Below are positions 35,273-46,215 of a stretch of DNA of 64,000 nt, one piece after another. Origin of the DNA: Mortierella sp. BCC40632 (taxonomy: Eukaryota; Mortierellomycota; Mortierellomycetes; Mortierellales; Mortierellaceae). How positions within the stretch are numbered: the stretch's first letter is position 1; every line of letters starts with the position of its first letter. Under the pieces are notes generated by a model. That model made no database searches. It was not told where the DNA came from and was given only the letters and a program-made list of their open reading frames with translations. The position numbers and the translations under genes were made by a program. The stretch is from contig WAEK01000002.1 of NCBI GenBank assembly GCA_011634665.1, forward strand, positions 3,118,501 to 3,182,500, read 5' to 3'.

Positions 35273-35797
35273 ATCGAACGAAAGAGGTGAGCATTCATGA
35301 GAGACAGGAAGGGAGGAAGAGAGAAGAAGAGAAGCGAGAAGAAAAAAAGTGAGAAAGAGAGCAAGCAGGCAAGTCAAGGCGTAAAAAAAAGTCTTTTGTT
35401 ATTGTTTCCAAAACAATGTCCACATCCACACCTCAATTTGACAACAATCGACAAAGGCTGGTAGAAGAAAAAAAAAATAGGCTCAATCTAGAGTTGAAGG
35501 CTGAGATCGCAGTGTAAAAAAAAAAAAAAAAGAGTCTACTTTGTGCGTCTAGGACAGCTGCCATGTAGACTTGTTCCCTTTTTTCTTATTCTAATCGTCG
35601 TGGCTGGGCCGTGGTATATGATACAGCATATTTATTGCTTTTGTTGATGTGGATGATGTGGATGTCCGTGTCGATGTTTAGGTAGTGTTCCAAAGTATAC
35701 TCTTCTTTTTTTTTCATTTAGAAAAGAAAATGATGCTCTTGCTCTTCCATCCATGTTGTATGACAGAATAGCTTATCGTAACACGACTCTACATCCA
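35273..35797. other. region between membrane-protein start and RING ligase stop
   Basis: It contains the pyrimidine-rich (minus-strand) leader of the membrane-protein gene, with two out-of-frame ATGs just before the chosen start. A14-15 (about 35517-35531) and T-rich tracts are also present. No gene is seen. Confidence 0.6.
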
Positions 35798-36728
35798 CTA
35801 GGACGATTCTCGTACATTGATCGTCACGTCTTGCCGAGAAGGTTCCCCGTTCCGCCGACTGGAACCTGTTCCAGACCTCATTCCGGTTCCAGATCCAGAT
35901 CCAGACCCGGACCCGGATCCAGAACTCAAGGTCAATGGTGAACTAGATGCAGTTGCTGTGACAAAGGATGAAGACGAACCCGATGTAGTCGTGGAAGGGG
36001 ATGAGGATGGTCCCGGGATATCTACGTTCTGCTGCTCCTGTCCATGGGCACTAGTGTACTCTGGTGTAGGTCTTGAGGAGTCGAGGAGTGGCGTGGTTTC
36101 TGTCGGATTGTTGCAAATGTCTCTCTTGCAAATAGGGCACTATATAAAGTCATTGACAAATCGGTCATTACAAGGCAATCAGATGAGGAAACCCACCGAG
36201 TCAGTTTGTGTCCAGGTGCCTGACTTGTTTGTGACTCTTCACCCTCCAAAACGAGGCAAATCAATCATTGAGTAGGTCGCAGTTCCACTTACAAACTTTT
36301 TGCGGGTAGTTAACCAACTGTCGATACAGGCTACATGGTAGACATGTTTACAGGGAAGCACTCTTAGCTCATCCTCATCTTCATAGTCCTCTAGACAGAT
36401 TACACACTCAAGTGGATCATTCTCCTGGACTTTGGACTTGAAAAAGATTTTGATCGGTAGGTTCTTGACCACTTCTTCGGGTGCAAGGTCTGCTAACCGC
36501 TGCTGACGCATCCGGATCTTCCAAAGGAAGAACAAGAAGAGCACCACAATGGCAGGTGAAATGATGATGAAGACAATGACATCTAGTACTGGCCTAAGGG
36601 GATCAGAGAAAAGAAATTAATAAAAGTTTAGGAATGGAGAGTGAGGAGAAAGGATTACTAGGTAGAAGCAGAGTCAAGAGCCGGACTGCCGCTTAAACAG
36701 TGAACAAGACTGGGGAAAGAGAGAGAGA

Positions 36729-36764
<36 letters not shown>

Positions 36765-36959
36765 AGCATTTCAGGTGACATTCATTTGCGCTTACCAGTC
36801 TGTCTCATCAGGAGTCATCCTAACTAGAAAGCCCTTGCCGAGCTCCAACCCAAAGTATCGCAACTCCCGGTAGTGTGTCTGAGAGATGAAGACCGAGGGG
36901 ATGTTCACATCCGAAGTGTCCTCTATTCATAACGGTAGAGGTGTGTGTGTACATTTGAG

Positions 36960-36997
<38 letters not shown>

Positions 36998-37005
36998 GGT
37001 TGTTT

Positions 37006-37053
<48 letters not shown>

Positions 37054-37146
37054 CACAAATCATAAGTATATTGAACTGTTTGCTGATAATCGGTCGCCGA
37101 TACAGGAGCAAAGAGAATAATAAAACAACAACAACAACATCGACAA

Positions 37147-37178
<32 letters not shown>

Positions 37179-37558
37179 CCATCATCACCATCAATGACAT
37201 TGCGCCTTTTCCCTTTGAGATTACCTCGGGCATACATCGTGATCAATGGACCTTTTTGGTTATCACCGACAATAACAGCACTGGCCCCACTGGCCTGCAT
37301 GTTCCTGACCTTATCCACAAAACTGCATTCGCCACCTCGTTCAACCAAGGCTACCCAAGAGACATTGGCCGGAGGTGAGATCGTGGTCCGTTCACAGGCC
37401 GTGGTCCGATCACGATGGTCAAGGTTCTCGACGGCGATCAGACTCAATAGTTGTCCTTCATCCGAGAACCTTGGTCCAAAGGCTGAAGATCGATCGAGAT
37501 AAGTGTCGTTGGTTGCCTATTTGGAGAACCACCGAGATACATACACATGCACATTGCA

Positions 37559-37596
<38 letters not shown>

Positions 37597-37942
37597 AAAA
37601 AAGGGTCAGAGATGATCTATGCTTGGCAGATTCGAACGGAGAGAGAAAGAAAAAGAGAGAGAGAGAGAGGAGATACAGAGGAGAGAGAGAGATAGAGAGA
37701 GGGGTGTCCTGGAGGGGTGTCACAAGACTTGCTTCCCACCCACTCGCGTCTCCCTTCTCTGCTCCCCTACCGAACCCGCTCAAGGAGTAATGTGTGTGTG
37801 TGTGTTTGTTAGAGAGAGAAGGAGGAATCGGACTCACCACAACGACAATGGTTGCATCGGTCGAGTCGAAGGAAGAGATGAGCCAGACAACGAGACAGAG
37901 CCAGTTGATAAAGATCAGGAGCGAGGCGTTCCGGAATGTCAT
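35798..37942 (-). CDS. PA-TM-RING E3 ubiquitin ligase
   Basis: Five exons read 37942-37838, 37516-37225, 36922-36796, 36593-36293 and 36139-35798 with GT-AG introns and consistent phases, giving 388 residues. A signal peptide covers about 1-29. A protease-associated domain follows (about 70-170), with [20 protein letters not shown] and [20 protein letters not shown]. One membrane helix is at 178-199. The RING-H2 finger has all eight zinc ligands: Cys238, Cys241, Cys256, His258, His261, Cys264, Cys276 and Cys279; intron 4 lies inside it, just before CPIC. The tail is Ser/Gly-rich with a (GS)n run. The class (RNF13/GRAIL-like) sits in endosome or vacuole membranes, with the PA domain in the lumen and the RING in the cytosol. 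The ATG chosen is the first one giving a signal peptide. Confidence 0.93.
36923..37224 (-). repeat. intron 2 of RING gene made of (GTT)n and (GA)n repeats
   Basis: Most of this 302-bp intron is simple sequence: a (TTG)n tract (about 36961-36999), a GA tract (about 37010-37049) and a (CAA/CAT)n tract (about 37124-37192). Confidence 0.85.
37560..37594. repeat. A35 homopolymer in intron 1 of the RING gene
   Basis: A run of about 35 A, followed by a further interrupted A-rich piece, lies in the 321-bp first intron (37517-37837), close to its 3' end on the coding (minus) strand. Confidence 0.9.
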
Positions 37943-39283
37943 GGGCGATGCACAAAAGGCTCGATCCAGCCAAGAGTGTGTGTGTGAGAGAGAGAAAGAA
38001 TGAAAGAATGATAGAATGAGAGAATGGGAGAATGAGAGCAAGGGAAAAGGAAAAGGAAAGAGAAAGGGAAAGAGAAAAGGACAGAGAGTGATAGAAAGAA
38101 AGAAAGAAAGAAAAAGAAAGAAAGAAAGAAAAGCGGTTAAAAAAAGAAAAGATGGATCGTAGTATGGGATGGAGACGGGGAAGACAAATGAAGAAAGAGA
38201 GGAAAAAAAGAAAGAGTCGGAAAAGGCGAATTTTATCGGGGAGAACTAATCCCAGTGGGAGAGGAAGAGAGAGAGATATGGGTCAAGTAAAGGGATGGAT
38301 GACTCGACAATGGACAGAAAAAAAAAAGAGTCGATGAACGGAGTGAGAGAAAAAAAAAAAAAAAAAAAAAAAAAAAAGAATCATCAAGAATAAAAAGGGG
38401 AAAAAGGACCAGACTCTGCTTTGTTCTGCTCCGCCCCGCTGGGAGACAGCGAGCAAGACGACGCCACCGAGCTCTTGGAAGGATAGAAAAGGACCGTGCA
38501 ACAGTCGAGTCCTTTTTGCCCGTTCTTATTCTTGCAAACCATCTCTCTCCAACTGACAAAAAAAAAAACTCTCCGCAATAGGTCGCTTCTTCTCTTGCTA
38601 GGTTACGATTCTTTTTATTCTGAGCCAAACACTTCACTACATGCTGTCACTCGCACAAACACTCGCATATTTCACAGGGTCCCCCCCTACCCCCTTCCCC
38701 TCCCCCACCCACCTTGCATGACTAACTGGCACTGGACTCAACACTCCCGTCTACTTTTGACCTTCTGAAGGAAAACAAAAAAGATTGAGCTAGTCTGGCT
38801 CTAGGGATGGGTTCACCTGGTTCTTTTGTTCTAGAACAGCTTCCCCCCTCTTCTCCCTTAGATACCGAGCATTCGCACAATATTCTACTTTCTCGAAAAA
38901 AAGTCAGAAGCTTCCGGGAGCTCGATCGATTCAGCCAATACTTGCCTCTCTCTCTCTCCCCCTCTTACACACACACTAATTCTTCTTCTCTTAAAAACTT
39001 GTGGGGCTCTTGCTGGCTACCAAAAAAAAAACGAGATCTAATGGCCACTGGAAAAATAAAAAAAAAAAAAAAGTATGAATATCCACCGCTAACCTATAAA
39101 CGAGCTCCAAGGATAAGTGACGAGCGCATCCTCAAACGACGGCTGGGTTGATCTTGCATAGCAGTGCACCTAAAAGGCACGATCCCATTCTCCTGAGAAG
39201 AGAATGAAACCCCATTTGACTACCGAGGAAATGGGAGAGGCTTCCATCCATAGTCGCACAGTGCTTGCTTTTTTTTTTTTAGG

Positions 39284-39314
<31 letters not shown>

Positions 39315-40082
39315 TGGGATGGGACGAGATGGGATGAATGGGGAAAGAAAAGGATGTAGAGGCAAAAGAGGGAGAGAGATGAGGGCGACCTGGGAGAGAG
39401 ACACATAGAGAATACTATGCACTCTCAAGCAGACGCGAGATGAGGACCAGCATAGGAATGGTTACTTACCGTGATGAGAGGAGCAGAAGCGTGGGAGTGA
39501 TCAGGGAAACGGACAAAAAAAAAAAAAGAGAGAGGAGTGGAGTGGGAGAGAGAGAAGGAAGGCAATCCTAAAAGGCGAAGGAAACAAATTTTTATACTGA
39601 AAAAAAAAAAACTCCTCCATCCTGAGGAGAGAGTACCGAACAACAACAACAAATCCATCATACCAATTTGCAAGTCACTTCAATTGAATTTCAAAACCGT
39701 CCTTTTATTCTCCCTTTCTTTTTGTACGGGGTGCGAGCCTTTTCCTTTCTTTTTTTTTTAAAAAAAAGAAAGAAAGAAAAGAAAAGAAAGAAAAAGAAAA
39801 AGAAAAACTCTAGTGCATAATGGATGGGATATGGGTGGATAGGTAGGGCAGGGTAGGGCAGGGTAGGTTAAGGTAGTGAGGAGTGAGTGAGTGAAGAGTC
39901 CAGATGAGAGGTCGTGTTTTTTTTTTTTTTGTTTGTTTTTCTGTTTTCTTTTTTGTCTGTTTTTCATTTCTTCTTCTTCTTCTCCTTCTTCCTGTTGTCA
40001 AAAGGGAGCAATCACACAATCAACCAAGAGTCAAAGATGGAAAAGAAAAGAAAAGAAAAAAAGATGGGCATCAAAGAGTCGT
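37943..40082. other. intergenic region between RING gene start and MIC60 stop
   Basis: It holds GAAA-type tracts (about 38041-38135), an A29 run (38349-38377), A runs near 39060-39072 and 39289-39310, a mixed (GAAAA)n tract (about 39765-39808), and a G-rich (GTAGGGCAGG)n-like stretch (about 39841-39872). No gene is seen. Confidence 0.6.
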
Positions 40083-42243
40083 TCATGCAAGGGTCAAGCT
40101 GACAAGGTTCGCCTGGGTATTGATCACCTATTTGTTTCCAATAGAGATACCAATTACATACATGGGGGGTCAGTCACCTTCTTTCTTCTTTCTTTCTTCT
40201 CCTTCTTCTGCCAATAAAAAAAAAACAAAAAAACAAACACTTACATCAATTGCCTGTCCAACCTCGACTCTCCTGCGGGCAGCAACAATCCAATCCTTGG
40301 CAAGACGCTTGCTCCATCCCTTCAACTGGTTCATCTCACGGACAGCCTGCTCAAGATCCGACTCCAACAGATAATACTCTGTACGCGCCAAGATCGCCTC
40401 AACATCATTGCCGGGAACAAGTCCACGCTTCTTGAACATCAACTTGGACAACACATAGCTCATTCCGTGAGCAAACACACCTCCGTTCTCTGGGACCAAG
40501 CTTGCCTCCCGAACGCGATCCGCCACATACTCGAAACGGTCCATCAACTCGGGCACAGAGTCCACACCCTGAGAAGCAACCGACTCGGGAATCGTCGCCA
40601 ACACAACCGTCAACAACTCGGCCTCCTTGTCCGATTCCGCCAAACGCTTCAAGCGGGTTAACTCGAGATCAAAAGGACGACGCTCACCAGCCTCGTAGGC
40701 CTTCTCAAGGGCCTTGACGCCGCACCAGAGTTGATGTGTCCGTGCAGACTGGTCCAAGAACTCGGCATTCTCATGTCCCTGACGCTCCAACGATCGAAGC
40801 TTCACATTGATCTGATCCAATCGAGCCAATCGACCTCCTCGCTCATTCTCCACACGGACCTTGACCTCACGCACCCAACGACGCTGCATCTCTGTCGCAT
40901 ACTTCAACAGCTCCTGCTGTTGCTCCTCATGAAGAATCTCTTGTTGGATCCTGAGCTCACGCGAAATGGCCTCCTTCTTTTCCTGCTCATAGACTTCCTG
41001 AAGTTCCTTCTTCAATTGAGACAACTCGCCCTCATGCTCAGACTCCTTTTCAAGAGAAAGCTTGTCGTACTTGGCCGTCAACTCGGCCATGACCGTTGCT
41101 GCCTGAGCCTCACCCTCGAGCTTCAATGCTTCGACACGCTGGCTCAAGTGCTTGAGCTCCTCGTTTGCCTTTTCAAAGACCTGGTGACCCTGCTCGGGGA
41201 TACCCGACTCGTTCAAGATGGTGACCAACTGCTTCAAAGTCGCGTTCAGATCCGCCATGACGGGCTCCTCGGACTCGATAGGGGCGATGGTGATCAACTT
41301 CTTGGGTGGCTGTGCGGGCGTAGGAGCAACTTCCTCCTTCTTCTCCTCTACCTTGGGCTGCTGCTTCTTCTCGACAGTGGCCTTGGCAGGGGTGGTAGCG
41401 GGGGCATCCTTCGTACGAGGGTTGCTACCGGGGGCAGCTCCAGAGAGATAGACGGGCGTAGGCGTGACCGAGGGGACATATTCTGAACGAGCAGCAGGGA
41501 CAGCAGGCTTGGGTTGCTCCAGTTCCTGAACCTTCTTGGCCAGATCCACAGCTCCACCCTTTGCAGCAGCGACAGAGTCGGAAGAGGACTTTTCGGGAGC
41601 AGGCGTGGTGGTGCCATTGATCAGATCCGAGGCATTGCGATAAGCGGCCTTGCTCAATTCAACGGCCTTGGCCGAGGCAACGGACGCGCCAGCAACGACC
41701 TTTTGAAGATCCTCATTGTCCTTGATAGCCTCCAATCGGTCCATGCTGTGGGCGAAATATGGTACATTGTCCTCCAAGAGCTCACGGAATCCCTCGTCAT
41801 CGAACGCGTGCTTGACCACGCCTCCCACTCCAGCACCGACCACTGTCAATGTGAGAAGGAACTTTGTACGCAGACGAAGACCTTTCTTGACCGGGGTGGT
41901 GGCGGTGGTGGTTGAAGTGGTTGCATCGGTTGAAGCGAATCTCTGATAAAGCCAAGTGAGAATTTTGAGAAGAAAAAGGATATGGTTGTTAGTAAAAGGG
42001 GAGTACTCGGAACAAACGCGACATTGAAAGAACAAGCTGATGAACAGGCTAAATGAAAGAAAATCTCGACTAGGGGTCATTTCTCTCTAGTCAAAGAAAA
42101 AAAGAGAGAAAGTGAGAGAGTGAAAAAAAAAAAAAAAAATAAGGACCCACCTGAGCAAGAGCGCGGTACTGGGTTGCGCGGATCGATGATGCAGCTCGGG
42201 CTGTGTGCTTGGTGCCGGCAACGGCAAGTCTGGAGAAGTTCAT
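40083..42243 (-). CDS. MIC60: MICOS complex subunit MIC60 (mitofilin/Fcj1)
   Basis: Three exons read 42243-42151, 41942-40245 and 40127-40083, all GT-AG and in phase, giving 611 residues. MIC60 anchors crista junctions in the inner mitochondrial membrane and binds outer-membrane partners. The first exon encodes a basic presequence (MNFSRLAVAGTKHTARAASS), and a membrane helix, FLLTLTVVGAGVGGVVKHAF, follows at about 59-78. A Pro/Ala/Lys-rich linker leads to a long coiled coil (about 280-430) and the C-terminal mitofilin domain with EYYLLESDLEQAVREMNQLK and a VEVGQAID end. The short last exon adds VINTQANLVSLTLA, typical of the family's end and out of reach without splicing. The normal layout is complete. 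Confidence 0.95.
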
Positions 42244-42339
42244 GATGGCTTTGATGAGTGAATCCTCTCTAAGGAGGAATTAGATAAACAAAAGGGGAGA
42301 GAGAGAGGAGAGAGAGGGTAGGGGAGGATGAAGAGGATG

Positions 42340-42375
<36 letters not shown>

Positions 42376-43038
42376 AGATCGAGGTTAGACTCGGAATGAG
42401 AATCGAGGATTTGAAAGGAGGAAGCAAGTCCTTGAGTTGGATCCAGTGATCCGTGCTTCGGATCAGAGATCGGGGATCGGGGGGGGATATATTTTGATGG
42501 TGTGCAAAGGTGAATCCTCTCCTGGTACCTGAAGTCTGAACTGATGGTGTGAGTTCAAAGGGAGTGAGAAAAGGTATAGTTGATTCCAAGTCCAAACGAA
42601 TGGGTCCCCTAGGCTTTCAGCTCAATAAAACAGGTCGAAAAAGGTCGAGCAAGTTGGGACGGGCGGAAAAAAAAAAAAAAAAAAAAAAAAAAGGATGAGA
42701 TGAGGAAGCACTTCAAATGGCTACTACGCTACGGTCGAATGAATTGACAGATTTACTTTCCCTCTCTTTCCCTTTTGGTACTCTCCTCTCTCCACTCGTC
42801 TCCTCTCCTCTCCTACCCTACCCTACCCTACCCTACCCTAACCACTTCGGAACTACCTGTGCCTATTTGTCGCGAACGGCTGACAGAAATAACAGTCCTT
42901 ACAACGTGACATCACGGGACTTTTAACCACCAGTGGATGTTATTCAAGAGCTTTATACAAGAGGAGAGGGTGAGAGAGAAAAGGTCGCTATCTGTTTTTT
43001 TTTGTTGTTGTTCTTTGTCTTCTAGATCTTTATAGTCT
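42244..43038. other. intergenic region between MIC60 start and fumarate reductase stop
   Basis: It is the MIC60 promoter and leader. A GA tract (about 42342-42371), an A27 run (42666-42692) and the CCCTA repeat described separately lie here. No gene is seen. Confidence 0.65.
42812..42842. repeat. (CCCTA)n tandem ending in CCCTAAC
   Basis: About six copies of the pentamer CCCTA run in tandem and end in CCCTAACC. The unit is one base short of the common telomere repeat CCCTAA. It lies inside the chromosome, between two housekeeping genes. Confidence 0.85.
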
Positions 43039-45039
43039 TTAGATCTTGGCAGGGCGTGGGGGGAGACTCTTCTGGTCAAGGACACCAATAATCGCGTCAG
43101 GTGCATACTTCTGGACAACATCGGGCTTGTGAAGCATGTTGAACTCCTCGGTCGCGTCACGTCCTGCAAAGATCATAATCGACTTCTTTCCGCCAGGGTG
43201 GTCGGGCAAGAACTTGGTCACATCCAGGACCTGTCCATTGACAATCACCCAGCAGTCACCCTCCGTGTTGTGCTTCGCTACCTCGCTAGCAGCAATCTCG
43301 GGCAACTTCTTGGGTGGAGCTACAGTCTCAACAGGGGCAGACACCGAGGCAGAGGCTCCACCAGCGGCAGCATTGCCCCAGGAAATCTCGAGGTTGATCT
43401 TTTGGCCACTGGGATCGACCGTGACCGAGGTGGTGAAACCAGCGGGGAGGTTGCCTGGCTGGGCAGCCTTGGCACCCGAGCCGACCACAGGGTTGGCCTT
43501 TACATAGTCCGAGACAGTGTCACCAGCCGTGCGTCCAAAGACAACGCATCCGAGAAGCGAAGATCCTCCAAGACGGTTAGCACCATGGACACCACCGCAC
43601 ATCTCACCAGCGCCAAAGAGACCAGGAATAGCCTTGTCATCAAGACCCTTGATGCTGGCCTGGTCCGTGATGTCCACTCCTCCCATGGTGTAGTGAAGCA
43701 CGGGAGCCATCTGAGCAACGTGGAAGTCCTGGTCCATGGTAATGGGGAAGTTGTGGAAGTATTTCTTGCCCCAAGGATCCTTGACCTTGCCGGCTGCGAT
43801 CTGGTTGTACTCATCAAAGGTCTTCTTGAGCTCCTCGGGTGGGATACCAATCTCCTTGGCCAACTCGGCTCCGTTCTTGAAGTATCTCATCAAGCCACGA
43901 CCGACGTAGTGCTTGCAGTGCCACTCGATTTCCTTGGCAGCAGGGGTGTTGAGGACAAGGCGGATGGGGAACTTGTTCTTCCACATCATGCCTGTGACAT
44001 AGTCACGATGACCGAGCTCATCGCAGAAGCGCTTGCCATCAGCCTGGAGAAGCAATCCTCCGACACCACGAAGAGCCTCAGCAGCCAAGAACTTGACCTT
44101 GGCATCGGGTTCTCTGGGGTCAACAAGACCAGTAGGATGGACCTGAACCTTTTCCATGTTGATGGTCTTGCCTCCAATAGCGAGCGCCATCTTGATACCA
44201 TCGCCAGTTGTGTGGTCACCGTTGGTGGTGGGGAGATCCCAGAGATCAGGGCGATACTATAGGTGTGAAAAGGATGGAAGCGAGTGTTGTTAGAGCAAGA
44301 TCAACAAAGCAATTGACCATGGCCGATTAGGCTTTTTTTTTTTTTTTTTTTTTTTTTTTACCTTCTTCAAGAGCGAGTCGCTGGTAAAGTCGGCAGCATA
44401 ACCACCGGTGGCAAGGACGACGGGACCCCAGGCCTTGAGGATCTTGTTGGGCTCATTCAAGTAGACATAGTCGACACCAACTACGGCACCGTTCTCCTTG
44501 ATCAGACCGACAACACGGGCCTTCTTGATGAGCTTGACGCGGTTGGGCTGAGCAATGCTCAGTTCCTCGATGGCCTCCATCAGGGCATAGGTGATGGTCA
44601 TACCAGGGAACTTTTCCTTGCCACGGTGGGTTCTGGGGAAGGAGTGACCTCCGAGACGCGAGACCAAAGAAAGATCCAGCTTGAACTTGTCCTGGAGCCA
44701 CTCGACAGCAGAAGCAGATCGGCCAGTGAGAACCTTGACCAGATCAGGGCGGAGCATGTCGCGAGCAGAGCGAGCCGTGTCATCGTAAAAGGCCTCGACA
44801 GAGTCCTTGATGCCGAGAGCTGGAGGTAGAGAGGTGGAGAGAAAGAAGAGGATTCGTGTGAATAAAAAGGACTAGGACTGATCTCTTGCACGTGTCTCTC
44901 TCTCATTGTCTGAGGTACCCTTCCAGGGTGTGTCGACACACACAAACACAGGGCCACCACAGTCCACGCAAGCCAAAGCAGAAGAGGCACCTCTCTTCTT
45001 TTGTCTCGGGAGGGGGAGGTAAGAATGCCAAAGTTGAAG

Positions 45040-45076
<37 letters not shown>

Positions 45077-45833
45077 AGAGGAGAATCATGCAACACAAGA
45101 AAAAAGAAAAAAAACTCTCTGCTGCGGGAATAAGCTCTCTTCTCCACACTCTCTCGGACTATCTCCTTTCGGACCTGTTCTCTCTCTCTGTCACTCTCCG
45201 GACTTGTGTTTGAATGGAACGCCATTGCCCGAGACCTTGTCTATTGCTCCCATCCCCATCCCCATCCCCATCTCTCCATCTCATTCCAATACTCTCATGA
45301 TGAGGAGAGATACATTCCGAGTGTCATTGTCATTCCTCGGAGTAAACTCCTGTCCCATCCAGCATTGGCATCACCCAGGCTGACTCGAGTCGGCTTCCTG
45401 AAGAAAGAATAAGAAGAAGAAAAAAAGATATCGCGTCGGAGAAAAAAAAAAAAAAAAAATTGTCCAGGTCGCGTTTCTTCTTCACCTCACATCCACCTCT
45501 CCGGAAAAAAAAACTTTTCTAGCCTCGGAGCTACCCAAGTCTTCTTTTTCCCATTTTTTTCTTTTCACCCCCACAACGAACAAAGAAAGAAAGAAAAAAA
45601 AAAAAAAAAAAAAAAAGAGAGTGAAAGAAAAACAACGAGAACATAAAAGTAGAGGACTTACCAACTTGTGTCTTGGTAAGGGCACCGTTGATACCCGAGG
45701 TGGCCTTGGTCGAGTTTCCTCCAAAGAAGGCGTTCTTGTCGATGACGAGGACATCGAGACCGTGCTCGAGCACGGTGTGAGCAGCGCTGAGGCCGGAAAG
45801 ACCACCTCCGACGACAATAACCTGGTTGGACAT
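43039..45833 (-). CDS. FAD-dependent fumarate reductase fused to cytochrome b5 (Osm1-like)
   Basis: Exons are 45833-45662, 44819-44362 and 44256-43039, with GT-AG introns, giving 615 residues. The N-terminal flavin domain begins at once with the Rossmann motif VVGGGLSGLSAAHTVLEHG (residues 6-24), so no presequence is seen and the protein is probably cytosolic. Further motifs are ATGGYAADF, GDGIKMALAIGG, YTMGGVDITDQ and GAGEMCGGVHGANRLGGSS, which carry FAD and fumarate contacts. After a Gly/Ala/Ser-rich linker, a cytochrome b5 domain ends the protein: haem His563 in HPGG and His586 in MLHKPD. Soluble fumarate reductases reoxidise FADH2 or NADH by turning fumarate into succinate; the b5 domain likely passes electrons. 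Yeast Osm1 lacks this fusion. Intron 1 is 842 bp and repeat-rich. Confidence 0.93.
44820..45661 (-). repeat. 842-bp first intron of the fumarate reductase gene, rich in simple repeats
   Basis: This is the longest intron in the window. It holds a GA tract (about 45050-45078), a (CCCCAT)n-like piece (about 45249-45273), A18 (about 45442-45459) and A20 (about 45596-45616) runs. No coding segment is recognised inside it. Confidence 0.7.
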
Positions 45834-46184
45834 GATGACTGTGGGAGAGAAGAAAGAGTGTGTATAGGTGTGGGAGAGAGAGAGAGAGAAGGAGAGAAAG
45901 AAAAAAAAAAGATGACCGAGGATCACTGACAAGAAGAAGAAGAAGAAAGGGTTCGGAGAGGAGAGGACGAGGACACGGAGAACAAGAAGAAGAAGAAGAA
46001 AAAGAGAAAAGAGAAAAAACAAACAAGACAAGAGAGAGAGAGAGAGAAAAAAAAGGGTCAAAAAATAGGGAGTCGCGTCCGTGGGTTTGATTGCTGCAAC
46101 CGACGGGACACTCTTCCATTCTCGTCACGCATACCCCGGACCTCTCTCGAGTGCTTGCCACGCCACAACATTTGTCTCTGGCTC

Positions 46185-46215
<31 letters not shown>

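Noticed and set aside
35273..35377. Signal-peptide-like stretch before the membrane-protein ATG
   Set aside because: The frame has no ATG there and the Leu/Ser/Phe content comes from CT-rich leader DNA like that before other genes.
40731..41486. 251-codon Leu-rich frame on + across MIC60
   Set aside because: It is antisense to the coiled-coil region, where Gln/Glu codons read as Leu on the other strand.
43129..44262. 377-codon open frame on + across the fumarate reductase gene
   Set aside because: It is antisense to a clearly conserved coding exon. Strong codon bias (few TTA, CTA, TCA codons) keeps the reverse frame open.
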